A stretch of 41,802 bases of DNA from Halobacteriales archaeon QS_5_68_33 (GCA_003023785.1 PXRS01000037.1:1-41802); one strand, 5' to 3'. Positions 23,957 through 33,066 are shown, numbered from the stretch's first letter. Translations and numbers: made by a program. Notes: a model not told the origin generated them from the sequence alone.

Positions 23957-25801
23957 TCAGGGAGAGGCGTCGTTCTGGGTCGTGGTATTCGTCGGACTGG
24001 CTGTCCCTTCGACGAGATACAGGTCGTAGTCCCCGTTGTCGTAGACCCGGGAGACGGTCTCGTCACGTTCGAGCGAATCGAAATCGCGGGGAGTGAACCG
24101 CCAGAACCGGCGGTAGTCCGGGAACGTCTTCGGGTACACGACGCGCCCGAGTCGGGCCACGGCGAGGTACGTGTCCTCCTGATAGTTCTGGCCCAGCTGT
24201 CGGCGGGTCGTATAATTGAAGTGCGCCGGTGGTGGCCCGCGGTCCAGGAGGGATCGCTCGGTCACTGTGCCGTGGTGGGCATCGTGGAACCGATGGTAGT
24301 TGATGCCGATAGTGCGAATATCGTCCGCCGTCCCGTTTCCGGCGGTCCACTCCGTCCCCTCGAGTTCCTGTTCAGTCACCTGGAAGTTCTTCGACTTGCC
24401 GTAGGGAGCGGGGTAGAAACTGAAGACGGAGACGAGCACCAGTACCAACAGTACGCTGGCTATCACGGCGTTGAACCCGATTTCCGTCCGCGGTGAGATC
24501 GGCTCGAAATCGACGTACTGCCGGACGAGATAGAACACCCCGCCGGCGAGCACGACGCCGCCGATCTTCGCGTACTGGAACGGGCGATCCATCCCCACGA
24601 TGAAGTCGAACAGCAGGAAAAACAAGCCACCGAAGCTGAACCCGACGAGGAGTCCGGCGAACAGCATGACGTAACTGTTGACGGAGTACCAATCACGGTA
24701 GAGAAAGACCAGGACGAGACAGAGGAATCCGAAGCCGAGGCTGAACACCACGAACTCGACGCCGAACCTGAACAGCCAGACCTGGAAGAGGTCGACCAGC
24801 GGCGGCGAGGCCTCGTTGACCGTTTCGGAGTACTGTTCGACCGGCGCCGACCCCTCCCTCTGTCCCAGAAGGACGGCGAGGACCGACTCGAATCGGATCA
24901 GGATAGACGCGAAGTTTTGATACCACGCGATGAAACAGACGGCCGTGAGAGAGACGACGTTCGTCGGAGTGACCCGCTCGGACCGCAGGAGAGGGATGCG
25001 CCTGGCGACCCCCCAGAAACCGAACGTCGCGACGAGAAAGAGCCCGTTGAGCGGATGGAAAAGGATGGCCGCGACCGTCGCCAAAACGAACGTCACTCTG
25101 AGGGCCGGCGTCGGGTTCCGCTGTCCCTTGACGAACAGGTAGAACACGAGCGGGACGACGAGAAGACTCAGATCGAACGGGCGAACGCCGACGTGGGCGA
25201 CGCCCAGAACCGGGAGCATGACGAAGGGAAGTCTGAACAGGACCTCCTCTCTGGAGCCGTACATGTGGACCAGAAGAAAGTACATGGCTCCGAAGTAAAC
25301 CCCCGAAAAGGCGATCGGGACGAGGACTGCAAAGGTAGCCAGGTCGGTTCCGGTCAGGTACGATAGCGTCCGAACCAGGACGTGGGTACTCGGATAGATG
25401 TTGTCGACCGGGACCCCCCCCAGGATCGAGATGTCACGAGCGAAACCAAGGTGAGTAAGCGCGTCCGCGCGGCCGTACATCGGGTATCCGCGGATGTACG
25501 GCATGGAGATGAGTGTCGCGTTCGCCAGAAGGACCAGATACAGTGCGGGTCGCCACGTCGGGTCGCCCTCACGCTGCGCGCTCCTGAAGATCACCATCTC
25601 GCCGAGGAAGTACGCGCCGGCCAGTAGAACCCAGAACACGGCCGGGAACGCCCCGTAGACCGAGATCTCGTAGTGCTCGGCGAGCGGAGTCGCGATAGCG
25701 ATGGCGAGCGCTCCCAGGAGCGCCACGACACCGGCCAGCGTGACGAGTTCGAGCGCCGCGTTCGATCGCGATGCGGACCGGGTCGGCTCGTCCACGCTCA
25801 T
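23957..25801 (-). CDS. Large polytopic membrane protein, GT-C-like
   Basis: A 614-residue protein with about twelve hydrophobic segments between residues 20 and 470, then a soluble domain of about 145 residues that should face outside. Loops hold IRGYPMYGRADALTHLGFAR and NIYPSTHVLVRTL after the third membrane segment, in the position of the first catalytic loop of GT-C glycosyltransferases (an acidic Asp in RADALTH). Next to a GT2 enzyme, a lipid-linked-sugar-using glycosyltransferase is the likeliest role. This is inference; I do not recognise a characterised homologue. The gene ends 41 bases from the GT2 stop, convergent. Confidence 0.7.
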   Translation of the reverse strand: MSVDEPTRSASRSNAALELVTLAGVVALLGALAIAIATPLAEHYEISVYGAFPAVFWVLLAGAYFLGEMVIFRSAQREGDPTWRPALYLVLLANATLISMPYIRGYPMYGRADALTHLGFARDISILGGVPVDNIYPSTHVLVRTLSYLTGTDLATFAVLVPIAFSGVYFGAMYFLLVHMYGSREEVLFRLPFVMLPVLGVAHVGVRPFDLSLLVVPLVFYLFVKGQRNPTPALRVTFVLATVAAILFHPLNGLFLVATFGFWGVARRIPLLRSERVTPTNVVSLTAVCFIAWYQNFASILIRFESVLAVLLGQREGSAPVEQYSETVNEASPPLVDLFQVWLFRFGVEFVVFSLGFGFLCLVLVFLYRDWYSVNSYVMLFAGLLVGFSFGGLFFLLFDFIVGMDRPFQYAKIGGVVLAGGVFYLVRQYVDFEPISPRTEIGFNAVIASVLLVLVLVSVFSFYPAPYGKSKNFQVTEQELEGTEWTAGNGTADDIRTIGINYHRFHDAHHGTVTERSLLDRGPPPAHFNYTTRRQLGQNYQEDTYLAVARLGRVVYPKTFPDYRRFWRFTPRDFDSLERDETVSRVYDNGDYDLYLVEGTASPTNTTTQNDASP

Positions 25802-26047
25802 CGGTTCTCTCCGCGCCGTGCCGCCGCCGGCCTCCGGACCGGGAGACGGCCGTCGCTCGTTCGTCGATCTCGACCGACTCCGTCGTTGCGGTATCTACAG
25901 CGCATCGGCTCTACCGCTCGCTCGACCATGGCTGGAACTCAGGTTCAGTGTGTATCGTTATATATCTGCTAATCTCCGCGAGAGTGGAGAATAGCCGATG
26001 TTACTAAGTCCGTTTATCCATATCGACAACGTGCCAGGGGAGATCTC

Positions 26048-26353
26048 GTGCTCGAAATGTTTCGACAGGCGCCTCCGGAAACGACCCACCGCGACCGGCG
26101 CAAGCTACGGCAATTCGTCTCGTCGCAGATCGTCTTTCTCCTCGTTTCTCCGGTGATACTTCGATTTCTCGGCAGATTCACCGTCGAGACGTACTTCATC
26201 ATCGCATACGTATGGTTCCTGCTGATGAGCGAAGTACTGGTGCCCCGGACTCACGAGGCGAAGTGGTGGTGGTGGATCCAGTGGATCAAGGTCGCTGGGT
26301 TGTTGATGTTCGCGTATATTTCCACACAGCATATCGCATCGGTCATCCAGTAG
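26048..26353 (+). CDS. Small membrane protein
   Basis: A 101-residue basic protein with a charged N-terminus (QAPPETTHRDRRKLRQFV) and three hydrophobic stretches: about 27-42, 45-64 and 77-96. A Trp-rich loop, AKWWWWIQW, precedes the last one. The start is GTG at 26048 or ATG at 26057 (MFRQAP). It has no recognised family. It begins 247 bases from the divergent membrane glycosyltransferase-like gene and may serve the same surface pathway. Copy D of the 84-bp repeat lies downstream. Confidence 0.6.
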   Translation: MLEMFRQAPPETTHRDRRKLRQFVSSQIVFLLVSPVILRFLGRFTVETYFIIAYVWFLLMSEVLVPRTHEAKWWWWIQWIKVAGLLMFAYISTQHIASVIQ

Positions 26354-26489
26354 TTGTCGCTGCAGCAACTCTCCGTTCGGTAGTTCTCGCTGACCGTCGT
26401 GTCACCGGTAGGCGATACCTGGATACGCCTCTACCGGCTTCCCGAAGTCGCGAGCACGGTCAATTGCACCCCTGTCCGAAAGGTGTGTC

Positions 26490-26573
26490 TCATACGGTCG
26501 GTTGTCAATCAGTTCCGGATTTCGTCGAACCGGTCGGCGAAATACCGGTCAATCGGTACAACCGACCGTATCA
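26490..26573. mobile_element. Family 1 inverted-repeat element, full copy D (84 bp)
   Basis: This is the best-preserved copy. TCATACGGTCGGTTGT at the left and ACAACCGACCGTATCA at the right are 16-bp inverted repeats with one mismatch. The interior contains CAGTTCCGGATTTCGTCGAA and GAAATACCGGTCAATCGG. It lies between convergent genes and supplies the stop codon of the alpha/beta hydrolase. Confidence 0.8.
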
Positions 26574-27506
26574 GAACGACTCGCGCAGTCGCTCGCCGCT
26601 CCATTCGATGGCGTCGTGTGCGGCCTCAAGGTCGGGCTCTTCGATCATGCCGAAGAAGCCGTGGATCATGTCCTCGTACTCGCGGTACTCGGCGGGGACG
26701 CCGTCGTCGTCGAGGCGGTCGGCGTAGCGCCGCCCGTCGTCGAGGAGGGGGTCGAACCCGGCGGTGATCACCGTCGCCGGCGGGAGCCCCGAGAGGTCGC
26801 GGGCCTTCAGCGGGTAGGCGTAGGGGCTCGCGGTGTCGACCGGGTCCGTGATGTACTTGTCGTCGAACCAGGCCATCGCGTCGGTCGTGAGGCCGTAGCC
26901 CTCGGCGTTTTCCGCGCGGGAGGGAAGGTTCGCGTCGGTCGTGACGGGGTAGACGAGCAACTGGTGGGAGAGGTCGGGACCGTCGAAGTCCCGGGCCTGG
27001 AGGGCGGTGACGGCGGCGAGGTTGCCGCCGGCGGAGTCGCCGCCGACGGCCAGGCGGTCGGGGTCACCGCCGAAGGTGTCGGCGTAGTCGGCGGCCCACT
27101 CCAGGGCCGCGAAACACTCCTTTGGCTGGTCGGGGAAGGAGCGTTCGGGCGCGAGGTGATAGCCCACGGAGACGACGACGCAGTCGGCCGCGACGGCCAG
27201 CGAGCGGGCGTGGTGGTCGGCCGTCTCGACCGACCCGAGGACGAACCCCCCGCCGTGGATCCAGACCAGCGTCGGGTAGGGGCCGTCATTCCCGGGCCGG
27301 TAAACCCGGACGTCGATGGGGTCGTCGGTGACGGGGCCGGGGACGGTCAGGTCCCAGCGGCGTTCGACCGTCGGGCCGGCCTCGGGGGTGGCGTTCTCGA
27401 TGTGCTGGCGGCGGGCCGCCGGCACCGAGAGCGCGTCGGTCGGCGGGATCCCCAGGCGCTCCTCCTCTTCGAGCATCTCCTGCAGTTTCGGGTGCGGGCC
27501 GTCCAT
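26571..27506 (-). CDS. Alpha/beta hydrolase, HSL-type esterase
   Basis: A 311-residue esterase/lipase-like enzyme. The oxyanion-hole motif HGGGF is at 84-88, the nucleophile Ser158 in GGDSAGG, the acid Asp252 in GFDPLLDDG and the base His282 in MIHGF: a complete triad of the hormone-sensitive-lipase family. It should hydrolyse short-chain carboxylic esters. The start at 27506 (MDGPHPKLQE) leaves out eight unlikely residues from an upstream ATG. The terminal TGA is the outer TGA of repeat copy D. dapA ends 61 bases upstream on the same strand. Confidence 0.9.
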   Translation of the reverse strand: MDGPHPKLQEMLEEEERLGIPPTDALSVPAARRQHIENATPEAGPTVERRWDLTVPGPVTDDPIDVRVYRPGNDGPYPTLVWIHGGGFVLGSVETADHHARSLAVAADCVVVSVGYHLAPERSFPDQPKECFAALEWAADYADTFGGDPDRLAVGGDSAGGNLAAVTALQARDFDGPDLSHQLLVYPVTTDANLPSRAENAEGYGLTTDAMAWFDDKYITDPVDTASPYAYPLKARDLSGLPPATVITAGFDPLLDDGRRYADRLDDDGVPAEYREYEDMIHGFFGMIEEPDLEAAHDAIEWSGERLRESF

Positions 27507-27567
27507 ACCCGGATCACCGCGTGCGGTCACATAAACGTCGGCAAGGCGGCAGCGGGGTCGGCGGCCG

Positions 27568-28452
27568 TCAGTCGGCGGCCTCGGCGACGGTCCGTTCGAG
27601 ATCAGAGCGGTTCTCGGGGGCGAGCTTCGTCAGCGGCGGGCGCAGGGTCGCCTCCCGGATCCCCCGGATTTCGAGCGCCTCCTTGACCGGGATGGGGTTG
27701 GTCTCGACGAACAGCCCGCGGAACAGCGGCCCGAGGTCGTGGTGGATGTCGCGGACACGTTCGTAATCGCCCGCGTCGGCGGCGTCGACCATCGCACACA
27801 CGCGCTCGGGGACGACGTTGGCGGCGACGCTGATGACGCCGCGACCGCCGACGCTCATCGCCGGCAGGGTCAGGGGGTCGTCGCCCGAGAGGACGGTGAA
27901 CGCCTCGTCGCGGGTCCTCTCGACGACCTCGCTGATCTGGGCGATGTCGCCGCTGGCGGCCTTGTACCCCGCGATGTTCTCGTGGCCCGCGAGCGCGACG
28001 GTCGTCTCGACGGGGATGTTCCGACCCGTGCGGCCGGGGACGTTGTAGATGATCTGGGGGACGTCCACCTCGTCGGCGATGGTCCGGTAGAAGTGCTCGA
28101 TCCCCTCGGGCTCGGGGAGGTTGTAGTACGACGAGACGAGCAACAGGCCGTCGACGCCGACGTCGGCGGCGCGCTTCGAGAGCGAGAGCGCCTCGCGGGT
28201 GGCGTTGGAGCCGGTGCCGCCGATGACGGGCGTGTCGGCCTCGTCGACGACGGCGTCTATCACCTCGACGTGTTCGTCGTGCGAGAGCGTCGAGCTCTCG
28301 CCGGTCGACCCGCAGGCGACGATGCCGTCGACGCCGGCGGCTTCGAGTCGGCGGACCTCCTCGCGGACGCCCTCGAAGTCGATGCTCCCGTCCTCGTGAA
28401 ACGGCGTGACGATCGCCGGGTACGTGCCGGCGAACGGTCGGTCAGTTGTCAT
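27568..28452 (-). CDS. dapA: 4-hydroxy-tetrahydrodipicolinate synthase
   Basis: A 294-residue TIM-barrel aldolase condensing pyruvate with aspartate semialdehyde in lysine biosynthesis. The catalytic Lys164 (AGYKAASG) forms the Schiff base. Tyr136 in IIYNVPGRTG and Thr50 in CGSTGES match the proton-relay residues, and Arg141 matches the substrate-binding arginine. Length and residues are as in authentic DapA, though related keto-acid aldolases share the fold. The usual pathway neighbours (dapB, dapD) are not next to it here. A 497-base region lies upstream. Confidence 0.9.
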   Translation of the reverse strand: MTTDRPFAGTYPAIVTPFHEDGSIDFEGVREEVRRLEAAGVDGIVACGSTGESSTLSHDEHVEVIDAVVDEADTPVIGGTGSNATREALSLSKRAADVGVDGLLLVSSYYNLPEPEGIEHFYRTIADEVDVPQIIYNVPGRTGRNIPVETTVALAGHENIAGYKAASGDIAQISEVVERTRDEAFTVLSGDDPLTLPAMSVGGRGVISVAANVVPERVCAMVDAADAGDYERVRDIHHDLGPLFRGLFVETNPIPVKEALEIRGIREATLRPPLTKLAPENRSDLERTVAEAAD

Positions 28453-28949
28453 GGTTGGTATGGGTATCGGTGTGGGTCGGTCGGTAACCGGGGCGAAACC
28501 GGTGACGCGGCGGCGCGTCGCGAATCACGCGTCAACCCGTTTGCGAAAGCGCGGGAAAACGAGCTGCCGGCTGTCGACGCCCCGGTGGGGGCGCGAGGCG
28601 AACCGACCGTCGGTCGGTGAACCGGCAGGGAGCACGGGCGACTGTTCGGCAGTCCCGCTCTTAATTGTTGGGGAATGGAACCGCCGTTCCTGCCCTTCAG
28701 GGCCTGACACCCCTCAGGGCGGTGGATCCACGGTAAAGCGGGACCGCACCGCACCCTAACCGGCTGGTGGCTCTCACCGGTCCACGGGGATACCCAACTC
28801 TGCCCGTCCGCGAAATCGTCGCGGGAAGCACGGATGGCCACGGGAGTGAGCGCCCGGTCGGCGGTCCAAACCGTTATCGGGGAGTCGGACATAGCGTACG
28901 ACCAACCGGCCCGGGCGGTCCCGGTAGTGGCCGAGTCGACTCACGAACA
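28453..28949. other. Intergenic region with a structured relic
   Basis: The region is divergent between dapA and the surface protein gene. No convincing gene is seen. It contains the hairpin-rich stretch listed at 28680-28733; the rest is presumably promoters. Confidence 0.5.
28680..28733 (+). repeat. Hairpin-rich stretch, possible IS200/IS605 end relic
   Basis: An outer ACCGCC/GGCGGT pairing encloses a tight GCCCT-TC-AGGGC hairpin. CTGCCCTTCAGGGC hairpins are typical of IS200/IS605-family right ends, but no tnpA or tnpB is present nearby. The assignment is tentative; an uncharacterised small RNA is an alternative. Confidence 0.3.
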
Positions 28950-29942
28950 ATGCCCTCCCGCGTCGCACTCGCGCTCTGTGCTCTCGCGCTCCTCGCCGCC
29001 CCGGTCGCGGCCGGGACTGTCGCGTCCGGGAGTTCGGCCGTCCCGGAGGTCGGAGCGGCGGGGACACACGGCGCTCACGTCACGGTCGGCAACCAGGCCG
29101 TCAGCGACGGGACGGTCGTGGTCGAGACGCTGTCGACCGCGGCCCCGGGTTTCGTCGTTCTCCGGGCCGACGACGATGGGGATCCGGGCGACCCGGTCGG
29201 ACATTCGGCAGTCCCGGCCGGCCAGTTCCAGACGGACGTCCCGGTGCGCGTTGACGCCGACGTCTGGGAGGGATGGACCGGCAACCGGACGCTCCGGGCG
29301 ATGGTTCACCACGACGACGGGGACGGGACGTTCGACCCCGACGAGGACCGGTCGATGGCGGACCGCGAACCTGCCGCCGAGACCGCGTTCGAACTCGGCC
29401 GGACCGACGGCCGCGCAGACCGCGTCCTCGCGCGGGTGTCCGGGAGCCACCAACTCCGGGACGGCCGGTTCACGGTCCGGCGCGTCGACCTCTCGGCGGT
29501 CGGGTACGTGGTCGCCACGTCCGTCGACGGCGACCGCGTCGTCGGGAGTCGGGCACTGGCGGCGGGCACCCACGAGAACGTCACCGTCGCGCTGAACGAG
29601 TCGTTCCTCGCCGACCGGCGCCAGCGGTTTCGCGTCCGACTGGTCGCCTATCGCGACGACGGCGACGGGACGTTCGGGGCGGGCGACCGCCCGGTCACGG
29701 TCGGCGGCGCGCCGGTCGCATCGAGCCTCGTCGTCGAGAAACCTGAGAGCGGGGGGAACGGGACTGCGACGACCACGCGGCCGCTCGTCACGCCGACGCC
29801 CAGGACGGCGACCGCCAGCCCCGCTCCATCGCCATCCCCGACGAGCGCGAGCGGCCCCGGATTCGGCGTTCTCGCCGTCCCGCTGGCGGTGGTCCTCGCG
29901 GCCGCGGCGCTCGCGGTCCGGCAGCGTCGCGAGCGCGCATGA
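28950..29942 (+). CDS. Secreted surface protein with DUF7282-like repeats and PGF-CTERM-type anchor
   Basis: A 330-residue protein. A Sec signal peptide (1-25, LALCALALLAAPVAAGTVA) precedes two similar domains, about 38-145 and 155-265. Each has a VVETLSTAAPGFVVLRAD or RVDLSAVGYVVATSVDGDR pattern and a DDGDGTFDPDEDR or DDGDGTFGAGDRP loop that looks calcium-binding. This is the DUF7282 arrangement. A Thr/Pro/Ser linker (about 280-305) then leads to GPGFGVLAVPL, a hydrophobic segment and a basic tail. PGF plus membrane segment is the archaeosortase recognition signal for lipid anchoring at the cell surface. The ligand is unknown. Confidence 0.85.
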   Translation: MPSRVALALCALALLAAPVAAGTVASGSSAVPEVGAAGTHGAHVTVGNQAVSDGTVVVETLSTAAPGFVVLRADDDGDPGDPVGHSAVPAGQFQTDVPVRVDADVWEGWTGNRTLRAMVHHDDGDGTFDPDEDRSMADREPAAETAFELGRTDGRADRVLARVSGSHQLRDGRFTVRRVDLSAVGYVVATSVDGDRVVGSRALAAGTHENVTVALNESFLADRRQRFRVRLVAYRDDGDGTFGAGDRPVTVGGAPVASSLVVEKPESGGNGTATTTRPLVTPTPRTATASPAPSPSPTSASGPGFGVLAVPLAVVLAAAALAVRQRRERA

Positions 29943-30147
29943 CGAGCGCTCGCCGAGGGGTCCTCGGAGAGGCTGCCCGATTCGACGAGTTCGACGAACG
30001 TCTCGACGTGGGGGGTGTTGCCGACGGAGACCCCGCTGTCTGCATCGTCCCCGACGGATCCGGAGGGGAGCAGACAGGTCGGGAGATACAGTCGCCGGGC
30101 CGGAGAAACGGACGGGCGGGCGCAGTGACGACCGCATGGACAGGGGT

Positions 30148-30513
30148 TCAGACCCGCCAGCTTTCGAGGACGGCGCGGTTCCCGCGGCCGCCGACCCAGA
30201 CGACGCGGACGCGGGCGCTCTCGCTGGCGTCGACGACGGCACTCGCGCCGGGGACGACGGGATCGGACCAGTCCGTCGAGCGACGGACGCTGTCGACGGT
30301 CACGCGCAGTTCGTCCGCGGGGATCGGGTCGCCGCCGTCGTGCGTGACCTCGACGTGCGTGGCGTTGACCCGCTCGACCGTCCAGTTGGCCGACGGTGCC
30401 GGGTCGTCCGCCGGCGGGTCGAAGTTGATCGCGAGGACGCCCACCGCGACGACCAGCGCGACCACCAGCACCACCCCGATGAGGTTGAGCACGCTGTCGC
30501 CGTCCTCCAGCAT
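30148..30513 (-). CDS. Type IV pilin-like protein
   Basis: The 121 residues have a single N-terminal hydrophobic helix (LNLIGVVLVVALVVAVGVLA, about 9-29) and a beta-rich body with VEVTHDGGDPIPADELRVTV, the pattern of haloarchaeal pilin/DUF1628 proteins. The usual prepilin cleavage motif before the helix is weak: the leader is only MLEDGDSV. So processing by prepilin peptidase is uncertain, and it may instead stay as a membrane-anchored monomer. It is divergent from gap, 247 bases away. Confidence 0.7.
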   Translation of the reverse strand: MLEDGDSVLNLIGVVLVVALVVAVGVLAINFDPPADDPAPSANWTVERVNATHVEVTHDGGDPIPADELRVTVDSVRRSTDWSDPVVPGASAVVDASESARVRVVWVGGRGNRAVLESWRV

Positions 30514-30723
30514 GCTCCGACCTACCCGCTCGGTCACCAAGAGGGTGCTGACTCGCTCCCGACCGCCCGTCGACAACCGTTTCGGGCGTGGCAGACCAAC
30601 CGACGGGTATGCGACTCCCGGTGTTTCGCGTCCCGGGTCGTCGTCGACCGGCGGCTGTCCCGGCGGCAACGGGCCGGTTCGTCGGTCGCCGGAGGCCGAT
30701 TCGACGGGCGTGGGGGGTGGAGT

Positions 30724-30737
30724 CGAAAGTCCTATAC
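30724..30737 (+). promoter_or_regulatory. BRE/TATA element of gap
   Basis: CGAAAGTCCTATAC combines a BRE-like CGAAA with a TATA-like CTATAC, 23 bases before the ATG at 30761, consistent with a leaderless promoter. Confidence 0.45.
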
Positions 30738-30760
30738 TCGCTTCGGGAGTCCGTTTCTCC

Positions 30761-31774
30761 ATGAGCGATAGCAACACGGTTCGCGTCGGTCTCAACGGGT
30801 TCGGTCGCATCGGCCGGAACGTCCTCCGCGCCTCGCTTGCCGACCCGGGGGTCGAGATCGTCGGCATCAACGACGTCATGGACGACGCCGACATCGAGTA
30901 TCTCGCCCAGTACGACACCGTCATGGGCCGGCTCGACGGGGTATCGCTGACCGACGGCGAGCTCGTCGTCGAGGGCGAGGGCTTTTCGGCCCCCGTCTAC
31001 GACGAGACCGACCCGACCCGGCTCCCCTGGGACGAACTCGACGTCGACGTCGCCTTCGAGTGTACGGGCATCTTCCGCACCTACGACGACGCCGTCCAGC
31101 ACGTCGAGGCGGGCGCGGAGAAGGCGCTCATCTCCGCACCCCCCAAGGGCGAGAAACCCGTCCCGCAGTTCGTCTACGGCGTCAATCACCACGAGTACGA
31201 CGGCGAGGACGTCGTCTCCAACGCCTCCTGTACGACCAACTCTATCACGCCCGTCGCCAAAGTCCTCCACGAGGCGTTCGGCATCGCCTCCGGGCAACTC
31301 ACCACGGTCCACGCCTACACCGGCTCCCAGAACCTCGTCGACGGTCCCAAGGCCAAGACCCGCCGCGGGCGCGCCGCCGCCGAGAACATCGTCCCGACGA
31401 GCACGGGCGCCGCCCAGGCCGCCACGGAGGTCCTCCCCGAACTCGAAGGGAGACTCGACGGCATGGCCATCCGCGTGCCCGTCCCCAACGGCTCGATCAC
31501 CGAGTTCGTCGCCGACCTGGAGGCCGACGTCACCGAGGGCGACGTCAACGCCGCGTTCCGCGAGGCCGCCGCGGGCGAACTCGAGGGCGTGCTCGGCGTC
31601 ACCGACGACGAGGTGGTCTCCTCGGACGTCCTCGGGGTACCCTACTCGACGTACGTGGACCTCCAGTCGACGAACGTCGTCGGCGGCCTCACCAAGGTGC
31701 TCACCTGGTACGACAACGAGTTCGGCTTCTCCAGCCGGATGCTCGACGTCGCCGACCACATCACCGAGAACTGA
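30761..31774 (+). CDS. gap: Glyceraldehyde-3-phosphate dehydrogenase, class I (bacterial type)
   Basis: A 337-residue NAD(P)-dependent enzyme. The Rossmann start RVGLNGFGRIGRNVLRA is typical, the catalytic Cys157 is in SNASCTTNS, and His184 is in HAYTGSQNL. NGSITEFVADL and the end WYDNEFGFSSRMLD are class I features. This is the bacterial-type enzyme, not the archaeal class II one. In haloarchaea such enzymes usually serve glycolysis, and a second homologue may serve gluconeogenesis. The phosphoglycerate mutase gene is 1.8 kb downstream on the same strand, with minus-strand genes between. Confidence 0.96.
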   Translation: MSDSNTVRVGLNGFGRIGRNVLRASLADPGVEIVGINDVMDDADIEYLAQYDTVMGRLDGVSLTDGELVVEGEGFSAPVYDETDPTRLPWDELDVDVAFECTGIFRTYDDAVQHVEAGAEKALISAPPKGEKPVPQFVYGVNHHEYDGEDVVSNASCTTNSITPVAKVLHEAFGIASGQLTTVHAYTGSQNLVDGPKAKTRRGRAAAENIVPTSTGAAQAATEVLPELEGRLDGMAIRVPVPNGSITEFVADLEADVTEGDVNAAFREAAAGELEGVLGVTDDEVVSSDVLGVPYSTYVDLQSTNVVGGLTKVLTWYDNEFGFSSRMLDVADHITEN

Positions 31775-31802
31775 CCGTTCCGATTCGTCGGCTCGGAGGG
31801 AC

Positions 31803-33059
31803 CTATATCATCTCGTCAACGTCGACGCCCCAGCGTTTGTCGTCGTACTCGCGGTGGCGTTCGCTGTCGAGTTCGGTCTCGATGCGCCGGCGGAGTTGCT
31901 CGTTGGCGCCGGCGTCGATGCGGGCGAGTTCGTCGGCCTTCGCGACGGCGAGGGGCGGTCCCTGTTCGGCGGCGACCTCGTGGAGGACCTGCATCCGGAG
32001 GCGCTCCCGGGTCTCCTCGTCCCGGGTGAACGCGTAGGGCGCTTCGATACGGTAACAGAGGTCGTCGCGCGGGTCGTGGACGACGAAGAAGGTGACCTCG
32101 TAGGACTCGGGGTCGAGAGAGCGTTCGAGGCCGAGGGCGTCGGCGTCGGCGGCGACGACGCGGTCGGTGCCGATCCGCGAGCGGAACCAGTTGGTGAACG
32201 TCAGGGCGTCGGTCGGGCGGTCGCCCTCGTCGTCGCGGCGGGCGAGCACCCGCGAAAAGAAGGCGTTGTCGTTGGCCCAGGGGGCATTGATGGCGCCGCG
32301 CACCGCGCGGGTGATGGCCTTCGCCGAGCTGTTCTTGATGAACCCCACGAGGGGCACGTCGCGACCGACGAAGTCCTCGACGAGTTCGAGGTAGTTGGCG
32401 ACGATGTCCCGGGGCTGTTCGTCCTCCTTCAGGAGGTCCGCGAGCGTGGTGTCGCGCTCGGCCCACTTGAGCAGGCCCGTGGGATAGAGGGGGCCGTCGA
32501 GGACGAGGAGGTCGGAGACGACCCCGGCCTGTTCGAGAGCGTGTTCGCTCTCGGCGAGGTAGAGGGCGAGGGCATGAACGACGCTTTCCTCGTAGCGGTC
32601 GACGCGGGGGGCGTGGAGGGCGCGCTTCCGGACGTAGCCGTGGTCGTGCATCGTCCAGTCGTCTTCGCCGAGCAGGTAGGTGTCGTCGTTGGAGTGGACG
32701 GTCATCACGATGGTCCGGGCCCGGTGCAGGTCCAGGTCCGAGGGCACGGCGGCCATCGCGGCCTGCGAGACGTCGAGCACGAGGCCGTTCTTGAACGTCG
32801 TGGGGTTGATCGTGCCCGAATCGAGGCCGTGCTGGGTGGGGAAGGGCGGGTCGCGGAGCGCGAGGCCGTCGATCCGGGCCTCGTAGCGGGCCTGCTCGCC
32901 CATGGGTTCGAGGACGGCGTCGCCGCCGTCGGAGAGGGGGTCGAGAAAGTCCGCCCACACGGTCTCGACGAGTTCCTGGTGGTCGTCTTCGTCGACGCCG
33001 CGGCTGACACGGCCGGCGAGGCGGGCGATGCCGTCGACGTGGACGGGGTCGAGCGTCAC
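31803..33059 (-). CDS. nurA: DNA repair nuclease NurA
   Basis: A 418-residue protein with the haloarchaeal NurA domain: HGLDSGTINPTTFKNGLVLD near residue 80, then DVSQAAMAAVPS, VVSDLLVLDGPLYPTGLLKW around 190 and VPLVGFIKNSSAKAI near 245. NurA is a 5'-3' nuclease that works with the HerA helicase and Mre11-Rad50 in DNA end resection. herA, often its neighbour, is not in this window. The start at 33059 follows seven bases after the stop of the small gene at 33067, so the two are likely one operon. Confidence 0.88.
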   Translation of the reverse strand: MTLDPVHVDGIARLAGRVSRGVDEDDHQELVETVWADFLDPLSDGGDAVLEPMGEQARYEARIDGLALRDPPFPTQHGLDSGTINPTTFKNGLVLDVSQAAMAAVPSDLDLHRARTIVMTVHSNDDTYLLGEDDWTMHDHGYVRKRALHAPRVDRYEESVVHALALYLAESEHALEQAGVVSDLLVLDGPLYPTGLLKWAERDTTLADLLKEDEQPRDIVANYLELVEDFVGRDVPLVGFIKNSSAKAITRAVRGAINAPWANDNAFFSRVLARRDDEGDRPTDALTFTNWFRSRIGTDRVVAADADALGLERSLDPESYEVTFFVVHDPRDDLCYRIEAPYAFTRDEETRERLRMQVLHEVAAEQGPPLAVAKADELARIDAGANEQLRRRIETELDSERHREYDDKRWGVDVDEMI

Positions 33060-33066
33060 AGCGCGG

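Noticed and set aside
28680-28780. SRP RNA or RNase P RNA
   Set aside because: The GGAAG/AGCAG core of SRP RNA and the GAGGAAAGUC and ACAGAA elements of RNase P RNA are absent.
29648-31759. A 703-codon open frame antisense to gap and the surface protein gene
   Set aside because: High-GC codon bias creates long antisense frames. The opposite strand has clear gap and surface protein motifs and this frame has none.
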